From the NCBI RefSeq assembly GCF_910596095.1, contig NC_056550.1, positions 11,964,501 to 12,028,500 on the forward strand: 64,000 nt of DNA. Direction: 5' to 3'. Below, piece by piece: positions 11,681 to 22,213 of the stretch (position 1 is the first letter of the stretch; each line of letters starts with the position of its first letter). Position numbers and translations under genes: made by a program. This stretch comes from Thunnus maccoyii (Eukaryota; Chordata; Actinopteri; Scombriformes; Scombridae). The notes beneath the pieces are model-generated. The model was not told the origin of the DNA. It saw only the letters and a list, made by a program, of their open reading frames with translations, and did not search any database.

Positions 11681-12389
11681 TACAATACTCATCAACATTG
11701 GACTGAAAAACTCCAACTATCTCATATGGTTAATCACTCATTATCTATTAGATTTTTAAAGAGAGAATCCTAACAACAGTTCTTCAGAAAGATTTTAATT
11801 CTCTTCTTACTTAAAGCAACATTTTTTTTACATGAATTTCTGTATCTGAGCAGCTCTCTAGAGGCTCTGAATGTCTGTGGCTTCAAACATTTGCAACACT
11901 GATACAACAAAAAAGTTTTTTATGTGAAACTCCAAACCTCCACACAGCTGCAGAATACTTGGCAAATGATGAATTTACATATACAGTAATAAATGTTTAA
12001 TTAAAATTACAGATATATATCCTTTTCCATGTGAGACTATTTATAACTTTCAATTCATTCACAGTAGACTCACCAAAGACAGATTTTGATAACTATTTAT
12101 TAATGTTTTTTGTGGATGATAATGTGTTTTTATCCATTATTACACATAATCTTATCCATGCAACACTCAGTATTAGACTAAAATCAGTTTATCTACAATA
12201 ATACATGAATAAATGGTAATTCATTTAAAATAAAATCATAGCACCATTTTAAGTTCACTAAATCAAGAATGTATCATAGTACACACTATATATTCAGTCT
12301 GGAAACTTGATAAGAAAGACTGAACTCCTCACCTCAAAGTGATGAATAGAAGTAACAAGAAATAGATAATTATTTATTCAACATCAACT
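11681..12389 (+). other. B-C spacer
   Basis: B-type 3' flank running straight into the C leader. The usual C promoter is missing. Confidence 0.6.
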
Positions 12390-12846
12390 ATGTTCTCTGC
12401 AGCTCTGATGCTGCTGCTGGCAGCTGGATCCTGTGAGGAGCTTTCAGTGGATTCACACTAATAAACACATTAGAAACACTGAATAGTCAGATGAATGATG
12501 GAGATAATGTTGATTTCTCTTTCCACAGGTGTGTACAGTATTGATCTCATCCAGCCAGACTCAATGGTTGTGCAGCCTGGACAGTCTTTGACCATCACCT
12601 GTCAGGTCTCTGGTTATTCTCTGACTGATAACAACTATGCAACAGGTTGGATCAGACAGCATGAAGGAAAACCAATGGACTGGATTTTGCATCGGTGGGG
12701 AGGAGGTGACTTTTACCAAAATAATGCTCTGAAGAACAAGTTCCTCTATCACACACACACTTCTACTAGTTCAGTGACATTAACAGGACAGAATCTGATC
12801 TGCAGCCTGAGGACACAGCTGTTTATTACTGCGTGCGTATAAACTC
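12390..12846 (+). pseudogene. IGHV: VH7, family C V pseudogene
   Basis: Exon 1 (12390-12432) encodes MFSAALMLLLAAGS and exon 2 (12529-12846) begins VYSIDLIQPDSMVVQPGQ. A tandem duplication of ATCTG (12793-12802) shifts the frame just before [10 protein letters not shown], so the second canonical Cys is lost in frame. FR3 is also eroded (YHTHTST for YSRDTSA). The promoter is gone: about 100 bases carrying the octamer in other C genes are missing between two TTCAACA-like repeats. VH23 shares the five-base duplication. Confidence 0.9.
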
Positions 12847-12886
12847 CACAGTGATACAAACCACCAACAGATAACAGACAAATACC
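12847..12886 (+). other. RSS of VH7, 24-base spacer
   Basis: CACAGTG (12847-12853), 24-base spacer, ACAAATACC (12878-12886). Confidence 0.8.
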
Positions 12887-13147
12887 CAGCAACCAAGTAA
12901 CCCAACCACAAATTTTCTATATATATCACTGATATTTGAGTTCAATTTAACATGTACCATACAAACAGTCTTTCTTTCTATTTTTGGGTCTATAACACAA
13001 CTTCAAGAAGTATAAATAAATAAGTGCTCAAGTCTCTGGATATTATATTGTAAGAGGAAGCACAAGTTATATTGGAAAAAAAGCAAACTTAACTTAAACT
13101 ATAACAGACTTCCAATAAGTGAGCCACTCCCTCCCCATGATACTCTG

Positions 13148-13155
13148 ATGCAAAT
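13148..13155 (+). promoter_or_regulatory. Octamer of VH8
   Basis: Perfect ATGCAAAT, 93 bases before the leader ATG, as in the other D genes. Confidence 0.85.
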
Positions 13156-13240
13156 CTTCAGTGTGTGCAGTGTACCTCTGTCCTGCTGACTGGTCTTGTT
13201 GTTCTTGTAGAGCATCAGAAGTCACATCTCCAGCCTCAGG

Positions 13241-13661
13241 ATGATGAACACACTCACTCTTCTGCTGGTTGCTGATGGTTGATACCAGAAAACCTCCCAG
13301 ATGACTGTTTGTCTCATTTTCTTCTGTGGTTCATCTATCCTTTCATCTCATCAGGTTGTACAGGTCAGAGTATGGAGTCCATTCCTTCCAGTTCAGTAGT
13401 GAAAAAGCCTGGAGAGACTCTCAGTCTCTCCTGCAGGGGATCTGGCTTCACATTTAGCTGCTGTGTTATGCTCTGAAACAGACAACCTGCAGGAAAAAGT
13501 CTGGAATGGATGGGGAGCGGCTACTCTGATGCCAGTAAAAATACTTATGCTAGCAGTGTGAGAGGACGTGTAGAAATCAGCAGAGATGATAGCAACAGCA
13601 TGGTCCATCTGAGACTGTCTAACTTAAAGCCAGAGGACTGTGTATTACTGTGCCAGAGACA
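13241..13661 (+). pseudogene. IGHV: VH8, family D V pseudogene
   Basis: The leader starts at 13241 (MMNTLTLLLVA), but about 70 bases covering its end, the splice donor and part of the intron are deleted relative to VH17. The V exon (13355-13661) begins CTGQSMESIPSSSVVKKPGE. TGA at 13474-13476 replaces the invariant Trp, and a five-base deletion near 13638 shifts the frame before YYC. CDR1 keeps the D-family FSCC pair. The intact counterpart in the duplicated block is VH17. Confidence 0.93.
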
Positions 13662-13700
13662 CACACTAGTTAAATTAAGCAGAGAGGCTTTACGAAAACC
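13662..13700 (+). other. 23-RSS of VH8
   Basis: CACACTA (13662-13668), 23-base spacer, ACGAAAACC (13692-13700; one change from the D consensus). Confidence 0.88.
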
Positions 13701-14092
13701 TAAAACAACTACAGGGGGCAGCGGGAGACCCAAAATATGATGGCAGTGAGAGCAGAATGACAATGACACCAAACAAACACACAAACACAGAGAAACACTT
13801 CCTGCTTGTTAGGGATTTTTCAACAATGTCACGGTCAATAACTGACAGTGTTTTCATTTTATTGAGACTGCTGATGTCTACATATGTTTTTCTTTCTCTG
13901 TTTTTTAAGACCTGCAAAGAACGAAAAAATTATAATTTTAGATAGAGTTTTAAATAATAATCACATTCTTTTACAGTCTGTAAAAGTATTTAATAAGTTG
14001 TGTCATTCAGTAATTACACATTTTGAGCAATCAAAAATAACAAGTGGAGTTTCCCATGGGTCTATTCTCAGACCTCTACATGCTCCCATGCT

Positions 14093-14302
14093 CCGTTAAC
14101 AGCTATTACACAGCTTGGATCAGATAACCTGCAGGGAAAAGACTGGAGTGGATTGGAATCAGAGTCAGATACACATCATACTACAAAGATTTACAAAGGA
14201 ACAAGTTCAGTATCAACTTAGACTCTTCCAGCAACAGAGTGACTCTAAATGGACAGAATGTGCAGCCTGAAGACACTGCTGTGTATTACTGTGCCAGAGA
14301 CC
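14093..14302 (+). pseudogene. IGHV: VH9, 5'-truncated family A V
   Basis: Only CDR1 to FR3 remains, starting at GTTAACAGCTATTAC and fused to D-type 3' flank. There is no leader, promoter or FR1 Cys. TAA replaces the Gln codon of IRQPAGK. RSS heptamer CACAATA (14303-14309) and nonamer ACAAAAACC (14333-14341) are intact. The duplicate copy is VH18. Confidence 0.9.
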
Positions 14303-14341
14303 CACAATAACACAAACCATCAGCTGACCTGAACAAAAACC
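14303..14341 (+). other. 23-RSS of VH9
   Basis: CACAATA, 23-base spacer, ACAAAAACC. Could still be cut although its gene is dead. Confidence 0.88.
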
Positions 14342-15853
14342 CCTCAGTGCCTGAACACTTGTAACATGAAGCCACCAGAGGAGGAGCCCTCAGACTACTA
14401 ATGATTTCAACACCAGTTCACTGAGGGAAAAGACATCTACTCTAATCTACTGTATGTTAAAAATGTGGAAATAATATATATTCTACGTTCTAATAGTAGG
14501 GATTTATGATTTATGATTAATGCCAAACTCATAACTTACTAAGTCTGTGAGAAAATATAATGTAATTTTTTTTTTTTTTCAGGACATGAACTAATAGTTA
14601 CTTATTATTACAATAATACCTTTGTGTATGATAAAGTGATATACTTGCAGCCCTGATAAAAACATTGAAGGGTTAAAATAATTTAGTTTATTTGAAGGTA
14701 GAAAAAAACATGATAACAGAAGAATTGAGACTGAAAGTAAATCACTTTAACAAAGAAAAATATGCAAAAATTCTTTGTTGAATCACCAGTATTAGCTGTA
14801 TTATGACATAATAATTTCCAAAATATTTAATGGAATAACATTAGAATGATCATAATGACAACTGTTGCGGCTCTATGTGTTCCCTGTGCTGTTTGTCCTT
14901 TTTCCTCTCCTGTGTATTGCTCCACCCAGATCAAGTTAACACAATAACGTTTTATTCAGTGTTGTTCATTGATTCATCATTTAGCAAACTTACATTTTCT
15001 TAATGATGAAAAAGTGGAATCTGACTGTGTATCAGGCTGTAGCTACATTACATTTTAAATATATTTGTTCAGCTTTAATCTGATGAACAAAACACAGGAG
15101 GCAGCAACTGAAGATGAAAAATATAGTTCAAGATTTAAAACATATGTAGATCAAAGACACGACTGTAACTCACAGTCTGATCCAGTAATAATGTGTTTGG
15201 TGATTTGCAGTTGAAAAGGCGTCGAGGTTAAAATAAAAAAACATTTTTAATTTTTTGAACATCTATTTGTATCTCAGCTCAACAGCATCCAGTGACTTTA
15301 TTTCAGCTACTTCAACAAATGTAGTAAATTTAAACATTGTCACATAAATTCTGTTAAAACATGTTAAGATTATGCTCCCTGTTTAAAAATCTCACTTTCA
15401 AACTGCATTCTGCAGCTGCACCACAGTCCTGCTCACTCAGCATATTAACATATAATCTACAATATTATAGGAATTATGTTCCATCAGTGTGACCAATCAG
15501 ATCATGAGTAATAGAGATAATTATTCATTGATCCTACGTGTCTAAAGCTTCATACCGATTGTTTAAATTTAAACTGAGATCACACATTATGCGCAATAAA
15601 TATTTCAGTGCAGGAGCTGCTCCAGAAATGACTGATGCGCATTAAAGCGATAACTTTAGAAAGTTCTGAGTAACCAACAACCAACAAGGATTTTGATTCT
15701 GACACACAGTAAAACATCGCTAATGAATGTGCTTTGATACAGACCGAATGAACGAGGAAATGGAACAGCGTGTCTGACTCTGGAAGAGGGAGGAGACAGA
15801 GAGAAACTCAGAGTTTGTTGAAGAAAACCTGCCAGCGTGCTGGTTAGCTTGCC
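14342..15853 (+). other. Duplicon spacer
   Basis: The first ~90 bases are A-type 3' flank. The rest occurs only here and in copy 2 (27832-29413). The last ~250 bases are less AT-rich and lead to a well-placed GCCATGG. No known exon. Confidence 0.55.
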
Positions 15854-16268
15854 ATGGCAACTGACCCCAAGTTTAAGTTAGCTCTCTTTCTGGAACTGAA
15901 AACCCAGAGTTTCCCTCATCTCAGGGTGAACAAACTCACTAAAACTAAAATCACTAAATGGTCTGTCAATGGTCAGACTCTGACAGAATCTGAACCAGCA
16001 GTTAAAAAGCCTGGAGAATCCCACAAACTGACCTGTACAACATCTGGATTCATGTTCAGTAGCTACAGCATGAACTGGGTCGGACAGGCTCCTGGAAAAG
16101 GACTGGAGTGGATTGCACTTATCAGTGGCAGTGGTAGTAGCAAATATTACTCTCAGTCAGTTCAAGGCCGGTTCACCATCTCCAGAGACAACAGCAGAGA
16201 GCAGCTGTATCTGCAGATGAACAGTCTTCAGACTGAAGATTCTGCTGTTTATTATTGTGCTCGAGACT
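15854..16268 (+). pseudogene. IGHV: VH10, family B V exon fused to a foreign open frame
   Basis: B homology starts at about 15970 (GGTCAGACTCTG) and runs to 16268 with Cys, Trp, CDR1 [13 protein letters not shown]2 [11 protein letters not shown] and YYC intact. FR2 has WVGQ for WVRQ. There is no B promoter, leader or splice acceptor. Instead the V exon is joined in frame to the [16 protein letters not shown] frame starting at 15854 (GCCATGG context), giving an uninterrupted frame from that ATG through the V exon. The fused part has no obvious signal peptide. It is normally scored as a pseudogene because the leader is missing; whether it is expressed is unknown. Confidence 0.85.
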
Positions 16269-16307
16269 CACAGTGACTTGAGTTGGTTGAGCAGCTGTAC
16301 AAAATCC
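16269..16307 (+). other. 23-RSS of VH10
   Basis: CACAGTG (16269-16275), 23-base spacer ACTTGAGTTGG..., ACAAAATCC (16299-16307). One of the few B-type RSSs with a full 23-base spacer. Confidence 0.92.
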
Positions 16308-16845
16308 TACAATAGTTCTCCTTACTATGATGATAGATCACAATAATTATCTCATATGATTAATGTCTTCAGTTTAAGTAGTTCAAGAAAATTTTGTAAT
16401 TCCTCTACTCCTATTCATCTTTGGAGAACAATGTGATATTTTTTTGGGCCTTAAAGATACATTTTACAAGAGAAAAAAATATTTCTAATAAGAGAAGTAT
16501 ATCGCTTGGATATGTAAATCATATTAATAGACAGAACTGTCTTCATTATTACCAAAGAGCTTAAATTAAGATGTCTGACACTCAAGAGATTACCATCAGT
16601 TACAGTTTTTGGACTCAGTATTTGAACAAGACAGAAAAGTTTTTTTTGTTTTATTTAGTGCAGAGTGTGAATAATACAAATTGAGTGCAGGACAAGTGAT
16701 TAACATGAAACTCTTATGACACAGGACAGTACATACAGGAGGAGCAAAAAGGACCAGACAGTAACCCCAAGAAAACAATAACATGAAAATAAATTAATAA
16801 ATAAAAATAAATAAATACACTTTTGGCTTAGTACAAAATGCACGT

Positions 16846-16846
<1 letters not shown>

Positions 16847-16882
<36 letters not shown>
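16847..16882. repeat. (GT)n microsatellite
   Basis: About 18 GT units. Confidence 0.97.
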
Positions 16883-16884
<2 letters not shown>

Positions 16885-16894
16885 GTGTTGGTGT

Positions 16895-17000
16895 GTAAGG
16901 ATATAGAGGGAAGAGAGCAGAGGGAAGGAAAGAGAAGTAGAAAGAGAGGATAAAAAAGAAAGAAGAAAAAGTAGAGAAGAAAAGAAATGGAAAGCTGCAG
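16895..17000. repeat. Purine-rich tract
   Basis: About 100 bases almost wholly A and G on the + strand, just after the GT run. Confidence 0.85.
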
Positions 17001-17044
17001 TGTTGTGGAGGATCTCTGGTTTGGAACCAGGGTGAGAGATAGAG

Positions 17045-17105
17045 TTTTATTTTATTTTATTTTATTTTATTTTATTTTATTTTATTTTATTTTATTTTAT
17101 TTTAT
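17045..17105. repeat. (TTTTA)n microsatellite
   Basis: About 12 perfect pentamer units. Confidence 0.97.
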
Positions 17106-18124
17106 CTTATTTATTTATTTTATTATTTTTATATTTTTAGTGTGTTTTACACCTTTAGCTTAAAAGATAAGATAATCACTTAATTAAAACATTAGTTGTC
17201 TAAATGTTTAATCTGAGAGTTAATTGTTAACAGTCTGATTATTTCACCTTTTCTCAGTTTGCAAAATTAATAAGAAATCAAAGCTTCAATATTCACTGAA
17301 TATAAAACAGGATGTTTAGTATGGTATCAATGAAGTTTCAAACTACTTCAGCAACAACATTACACTGTCAACATTGTCAGTTTATCTCACAGACACCCCA
17401 CTAAAGATTGTTTTAAACTAATATAATTATCTTTTATAATTATCTTTTAAGGAAAACAAATAGTTTTATGCAGATCATCACACAGGTTTCAGTTCCTGAA
17501 CATCTGTTCAGAGTCTCCAAGTTTGTCTGGGCTGCATGTCTGTGACTTCAAAGATCTGCAAAAACTGAAAACATTCAAACTTTTGTATTCAAAGCTCCAA
17601 ACCTCCATCTAACCAGAACAAACTCAAGTCTTCATGCTATTTGAGTATTTCCCCTGTCACTTCACTGCAGTAATTAAATAGATATATGCTGTACATACAG
17701 ACACACAATAAAATATTTGTCGATTGTTGACACTTATTTTTTTTTACTTTAAAATATATATTTTTTAATCTTTCTTTCTCTTTCTTGTCTTCATTTTTCC
17801 TTTCTCACAGAGATTTAGAAAATATGAAATAAAATACAACAAAAATTACAATTAAAATAGTAAAATCTTGGCTGTAAAAAAATTCTATCAGAAAAAATTC
17901 ACATTAATTTGAAGTATTGTCAAAATCTTTATATGATTTTTAAAAATCAAAATGATGAATGAACTCAGGTCTATATAAATGTTCTTTATAACAATGTAAT
18001 TCAACAATAACTTTATTTGATTCAATTATTTCTTTCTACTTCAGTCTGGATTTGAGAAGAAATGCTGATCTTTTCACCTTTAATACAACCTATTTAAATA
18101 AAATGACATAAATTATTGAACAAT

Positions 18125-18132
18125 ATGCAAAT
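18125..18132 (+). promoter_or_regulatory. Octamer of VH11
   Basis: Perfect ATGCAAAT, 94 bases before the leader ATG. A short GT run follows, as in all intact C promoters. Confidence 0.9.
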
Positions 18133-18218
18133 ACATGTGATTCATAAGGAAGTGAAGTGTGTGTGTGTGTCAGTGAGAGGACAGAAGAGCTCACATCAGT
18201 TCAGCTTCAACATCAACC

Positions 18219-18673
18219 ATGTTCTCTGCAGCTCTGATGCTGCTGCTGGCAGCTGGATCCTGTGAGGAGCTTTCAGTGGATTCACACTAATAAACACATT
18301 AGAAACACTGAATAGTCAGATGAATGATGGAGATAATGTTGATTTCTCTTTCCATAGGTGTGTACAGTATTGATCTCATCCAGCCAGACTCAATGGTTGT
18401 GCAGCCTGGACAGTCTTTGACCATCACCTGTCAGGTCTCTGGTTATTCTCTGACTGATAACAGCTATGCAACAGGTTGGATCAGACAGCGTGAAGGAAAA
18501 CCAATGGACTGGATTTTCCATCAGTGGGGAGGAAGCACTGGCAGCTTGGAACAAAATAATGCTCTGAAGAACAAGTTCAGCTACAGCAGAGACACTTCTG
18601 CTAGAACAGTGACTATTAAAGGACTGAATCTGCAGCCTGAGGACGCAGCTGCTTATTACTGTGTCCGCAGCCC
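18219..18673 (+). CDS. IGHV: VH11, family C V segment
   Basis: Exon 1 (18219-18261) encodes MFSAALMLLLAAGS; exon 2 is 18358-18673. The family has FR1 YSIDLIQPDSMVVQPGQSL, a long CDR1 (GYSLTDNSYATG) and an unusual FR2 end, KPMDWIFH, where other families have GLEWI. CDR2 FHQWGGSTGSLEQ carries an extra Trp. FR3 is KNKFSYSRDTSARTVTIKG and the end is AAAYYCVRS (TAVYYC in sisters). All canonical residues and splice sites are present, so it appears functional. Confidence 0.95.
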
Positions 18674-18712
18674 CACAGTGATACAAACCACCAACAGACC
18701 TGCACAAATACC
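18674..18712 (+). other. 23-RSS of VH11
   Basis: CACAGTG (18674-18680), 23-base spacer, ACAAATACC (18704-18712). Confidence 0.95.
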
Positions 18713-19398
18713 CAGAGACTCATGTGACTGAAACACACACAAACATGTTCTAAATTTGAACATTAATAAAGATAGTGCTCTCTGCTTAGTTGATAAATAA
18801 TTGTATTTATGGAATTCACAGAACAGTAGAGGCATTTTTTCCTCATAGACAGAAGAAAAGTTGAGTATTAAATGTAGATATCATTTGACTTCAACTGCAT
18901 TTGACATCATTACATAAAGGATATGACACATTTTTCTATATATATTTTTTTGTTTCTATAATGTGTGGAAACTAAAATATTATCTGACAAAATGAATGAT
19001 AGCTCTATCTCTTTAAAGGCAGGAATAAATACACATATAGGGTGCACATTTCCTTTTTCTTATTTGGCCAAAAGGAAACACAGCTGTAACTTGCTACACC
19101 ATCAATTAAAGATTGTTGAACATAACAGCTTGTTCTCCTTTTCCACCAGGTCACAAATTAGCTGACAGGATTTGGATATTTTATATTTTCCTCTGTTGTT
19201 GTAGATACTTTACTTAAGAAAACATATCTGTGTTGCATATTTCCTTTTTAAACCTGTAGAGGGAGGTCTATGCAAACTCTTTCTTCCCTATAAAAACACC
19301 AACAGCAAATGTCATATAGTAGTTTGTGGCAAAACAACAGTTTTATACAAATTAGAAACACTCAATAAAAAGCACTGAACCACAGTGTTTATTACAGA
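18713..19398 (+). other. C-F spacer
   Basis: AT-rich and not clearly repeated elsewhere in the window. No exon seen. TATGCAAACT near 19270 could be the octamer (ATGCAAAC) of VH12, with CTATAAAAAC about 20 bases downstream. Confidence 0.5.
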
Positions 19399-19425
19399 AT
19401 AAAAATTACACTTGCCTGGAGTTTA

Positions 19426-19850
19426 ATGTTTGTAGTTACTATTCATGGTAAGAAAAACAATTCTTTTACTTCTTATTTAAATGTTCAACATGTGATTTTC
19501 AAGTTTGATGGATGATGATGTTCATTTCTTTGCTTACAGGAGTTCAGAGTGAGATCAAACTGGACCAGTCTCCCTCTGAGGTGAAAAAAACCTGCAGAGA
19601 CAGTGAAGATGTCATGTGTCATATCTGGTTATAGCCTGACAAGCTACTATATTCACTGGATAAGACAGAGACCAGGTAAAGCTCTGGAGTGGATTTGGAG
19701 GATGAACACAGGTTCAAACTCTGCTAGCTATGTCAGCTCCTTTCAAAGCTGTTTCATCATAACTGAAACTGCGTCCAGCAGCAATCAGTACCTGGAGGTG
19801 ACGAGTCTGACAGCAGAAGATTCTGCTGTTTACTTCTGTGCTCGGTGAGT
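19426..19850 (+). pseudogene. IGHV: VH12, family F V pseudogene (only member)
   Basis: The leader exon ends at 19447 before GTAAGA. From ATG 19426 it is only MFVVTIHG. The frame runs back to ATA at 19399-19401 (IKITLAWSLMFVVTIHG), suggesting that the original start was ATG there. Exon 2 (19540-19850) begins [17 protein letters not shown] run of seven A (19584-19590), where six would keep frame, shifts it; the rest reads [20 protein letters not shown] and ends YFCAR. Unlike A-E, it resembles the EVKKP(A/G)ETVKMSC type of VH. A stop (TGA) follows CAR before the heptamer but could be trimmed on joining. The A7 run could also be a sequencing error. Confidence 0.85.
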
Positions 19851-19889
19851 TACAGTGACTGAAGACAGTGAAGCAGCTGCACAAAAACC
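19851..19889 (+). other. 23-RSS of VH12
   Basis: Heptamer TACAGTG (first base off consensus, 19851-19857), 23-base spacer, ACAAAAACC (19881-19889). Confidence 0.85.
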
Positions 19890-21085
19890 TCCACAGACAC
19901 AACATTTGATCAGAGATGAAGCAGTTTTCAAGTAGCAGTATGTTGGTGACTAAAACAATAGAATATTTATATTATCTTCTTATATGCTGCCAATTACGCT
20001 CACAGGGAGTAATGAGAAACTTGATAACAAAATAAATCATGTTTAAACTGATTTGATTAAACCATGCATGTTAATGTGTCTCATGTCTGAACATGAATTT
20101 AATAGTAATATTTATGGACACATTTTACACACATTAAACTAAAACATGTCAATTAACCAAACACATTTTGAGAACCATTAATGGGGTTTTGAATGGGGAT
20201 TAAAAGTGTATTTCCTAACAGTGATATGAATGTACAAATAATAATACTAAATAAGCATTTATTGCTTATTCCATATAAGAGCCTCAGTAAAACCATTTCT
20301 CAGAGAAGACCACTGCTAAACAGTAAACAGCATTTCTGTAGTTAAATTACTTTTCTAACTATCTAAACTGAGATGTCAGAGTCTGAAGGCAGTTGATGAA
20401 CATTTCTTAGTTTGGAGTGGGATTAAAACTACAGTACAATATACACAGAGAACTGCAAAGGCTGTGAACTAAGAGGATAAATGGATGTCAAAAGTGTTTT
20501 TCAGTTGCAAACCCACTTAACTGTCCACATTTTCCTCTGTTTTGTTTACTTGTCTTAAATGTGATAGCAAAGATCACAAATTATTTGACCGATAAGCCAG
20601 CAGACATTTTCTACCTAACTACAGCAAATATATATATATATACTTCTTTTTGCATGTGGTCATACAAGGTTTCAGGTCCTTAGTATTTAATTTCCTTTAG
20701 AGGCCCCAGGTTTCTCTGTATGTCTGTATATTCAAACATCTGCAATATGCAAACACTAAAACCCATAAAAAGTTTGTATAAATCGGCTGCAGCAAACTCA
20801 AGCATCGATAGTATTTAGATTATTTTGCTTTCACATCTCTTGTGTTTGCAGTAACAAAATAAAATAAAATAAATCTCTTCATAAATATATGAAACTTTAG
20901 CAAAACAAATCTTTCTTAAATGTTTTAAATGAGTATTTCATTTATTCATTTATTTTGTGTTGTGTTCTCAACTTTAAACTTGACTTTCAAAGCAGTGATG
21001 TAGGAGGAGCTCCTGTAAACAAATTCTCAGGGGTCCAGTTAACATGATACATGAAGGGATTTGAAATACTAAGCCCACTGTTAAC
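19890..21085 (+). other. F-E spacer
   Basis: From about 20280 it matches upstream sequence of VH19 (29880 onward), so the upstream region of E genes is conserved. No exon seen. Confidence 0.5.
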
Positions 21086-21308
21086 ATGGCTTACAAAAAG
21101 CGGACACTCTTGGTAGTTGTTCCGTTTGTTTTAACTGCTGTTGAAGGTCAAACCATAACAGAGTTACACACATCTAGTTCCTCTATCTATTACTCCCAGT
21201 CAGTCCAGGGTAGATTCACCATCTCCAGAGATGACTCCAGCAGTAAGCTCTATCTACAGATGAACAGTCTGAAGACTGAAGACACAGCAGTTTATTACTG
21301 TATTACCG
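21086..21308 (+). pseudogene. IGHV: VH13, family E V pseudogene
   Basis: The leader [21 protein letters not shown] runs directly into QTITE with no intron. About 126 bases (FR1 Cys to CDR2) are missing compared with VH19, so the frame jumps to [20 protein letters not shown]3 [12 protein letters not shown] and YYC remain. The heptamer region is deleted; a decayed nonamer (ATAAATATC, 21328-21336) is left. It cannot fold or recombine normally. Confidence 0.9.
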
Positions 21309-21756
21309 ACAGTAATAAGAGAGTCATATAAATATCACCTCCTTCTCCAAGTAGAAATGCATTATTTGAAACACTTGACATGTTTCATTAAATACAGGGT
21401 CTTGAGTTGATTAAATGAGTGATAAAACTGCTACCATTAATAAACTGTTTAGATACAAGTGGGTTGGTGATGAATATTTATTAAATATTTTATCTGGAAT
21501 CAAGGCCTTGATTCTACCTCTGTGAAATAATAATTAAAAAGGACACTGAAATTATCATTTCAAGACAGTGTAAATAAAATAATATTAATAACAACTTCCT
21601 CTATTTAGCTCCAGTTTGTCACACATTCTTATGCTCTATATTTGATTCTATGCAAACTCAGTGATCTTCCTTGTTACGCAGTTATAAAGATTTCTCATGA
21701 GACTGTCAGTGGAGGTGAAAGAGGATCAGAAGCTCACTTCAGCTTCACCATAAACC

Positions 21757-22174
21757 ATGTTCTCTGTAGCTCTGCCGCTGCTGTTGGCAGCTGGATCCTG
21801 TGAGTCTCTCTGGATTTGTCACAGTCAGCAGTTCTTCTTTTGCAGTGTAACTTGATCATTTGTAACAAAACATTTTCTTCTTTTAACAGGTGTGAAGTGT
21901 GAACAGTTGACACAGCCAGCCTCAGTGACTGTGCAGCCAGGTCAACGTCTGACCATCACCTGTCAGGTCTCTTATTCTCTTAGCAGCTATTACACAGCTT
22001 GGATCAGACAGCCTGCAGGGAAAGAACTGGAGTGGATGAGTTCTGACACAGATGTCAAAGATTCACTAAAGACCAAGTTCAGTGTCAACTTAGACTCTTC
22101 CAGCAACAGAGTGACTCTAAATGGACAGAATCTACAGCCTGAAGACACTACTGTGTATTATTGTGCCAGAGACC
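21757..22174 (+). CDS. IGHV: VH14, family A V segment with short CDR2
   Basis: Exon 1 (21757-21799) reads MFSVALPLLLAAGS and exon 2 is 21890-22174. FR1 begins VKCEQLTQ (E, as in VH27/29/39/43). CDR1 is SLSSYYTA. The CDR2 region reads EWMSSDTDVKDSLKTKF, four residues shorter than sister genes (EWIGSRYTGGSYYKDSLKNKF type, less four). FR3 has VNLDSSSN and LQPEDTTVYYC. ATGCAAAC is at 21650-21657. The frame is open and probably functional, though it is the most divergent A gene. Confidence 0.92.
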
Positions 22175-22213
22175 CACAATAACACAAACCATCAGCAGAC
22201 CTGAACAAAAACC
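22175..22213 (+). other. 23-RSS of VH14
   Basis: CACAATA (22175-22181), 23-base spacer, ACAAAAACC (22205-22213). Confidence 0.95.

Larger units (their letters stand above)
13097..15945 (+). repeat. Segmental duplication, copy 1
   Basis: Collinear and near-identical with about 26511-29514. It contains a D gene (VH8), a 5'-truncated A gene (VH9), a ~1.4 kb spacer and the MATDPKFK open frame. Copy 1 has a poly-T run near 14565 where copy 2 has extra sequence. Copy 1 is the more damaged: VH8 is broken but VH17 is intact, and VH9 has a stop that VH18 lacks. Confidence 0.85.
16308..18124 (+). other. Spacer with simple repeats
   Basis: Contains the GT run, purine tract and TTTTA repeat listed separately. 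17460-18120 resembles upstream sequence of C genes. No coding sequence recognised. Confidence 0.55.

Noticed and set aside
16847-17105. CRISPR-like repeat arrangement
   Set aside because: These are plain microsatellites with no spacers, in a vertebrate locus.
18530-18560. WGGSTG / WGGG motif in family C resembling the J-segment WGxG motif
   Set aside because: It lies in CDR2 of an otherwise complete VH exon, with no RSS next to it.
18390-18707. Long - strand open frame opposite VH11, also opposite VH31, VH41, VH7, VH8 and VH17
   Set aside because: Antisense shadows of conserved VH exons. They recur only because the sense exons do.
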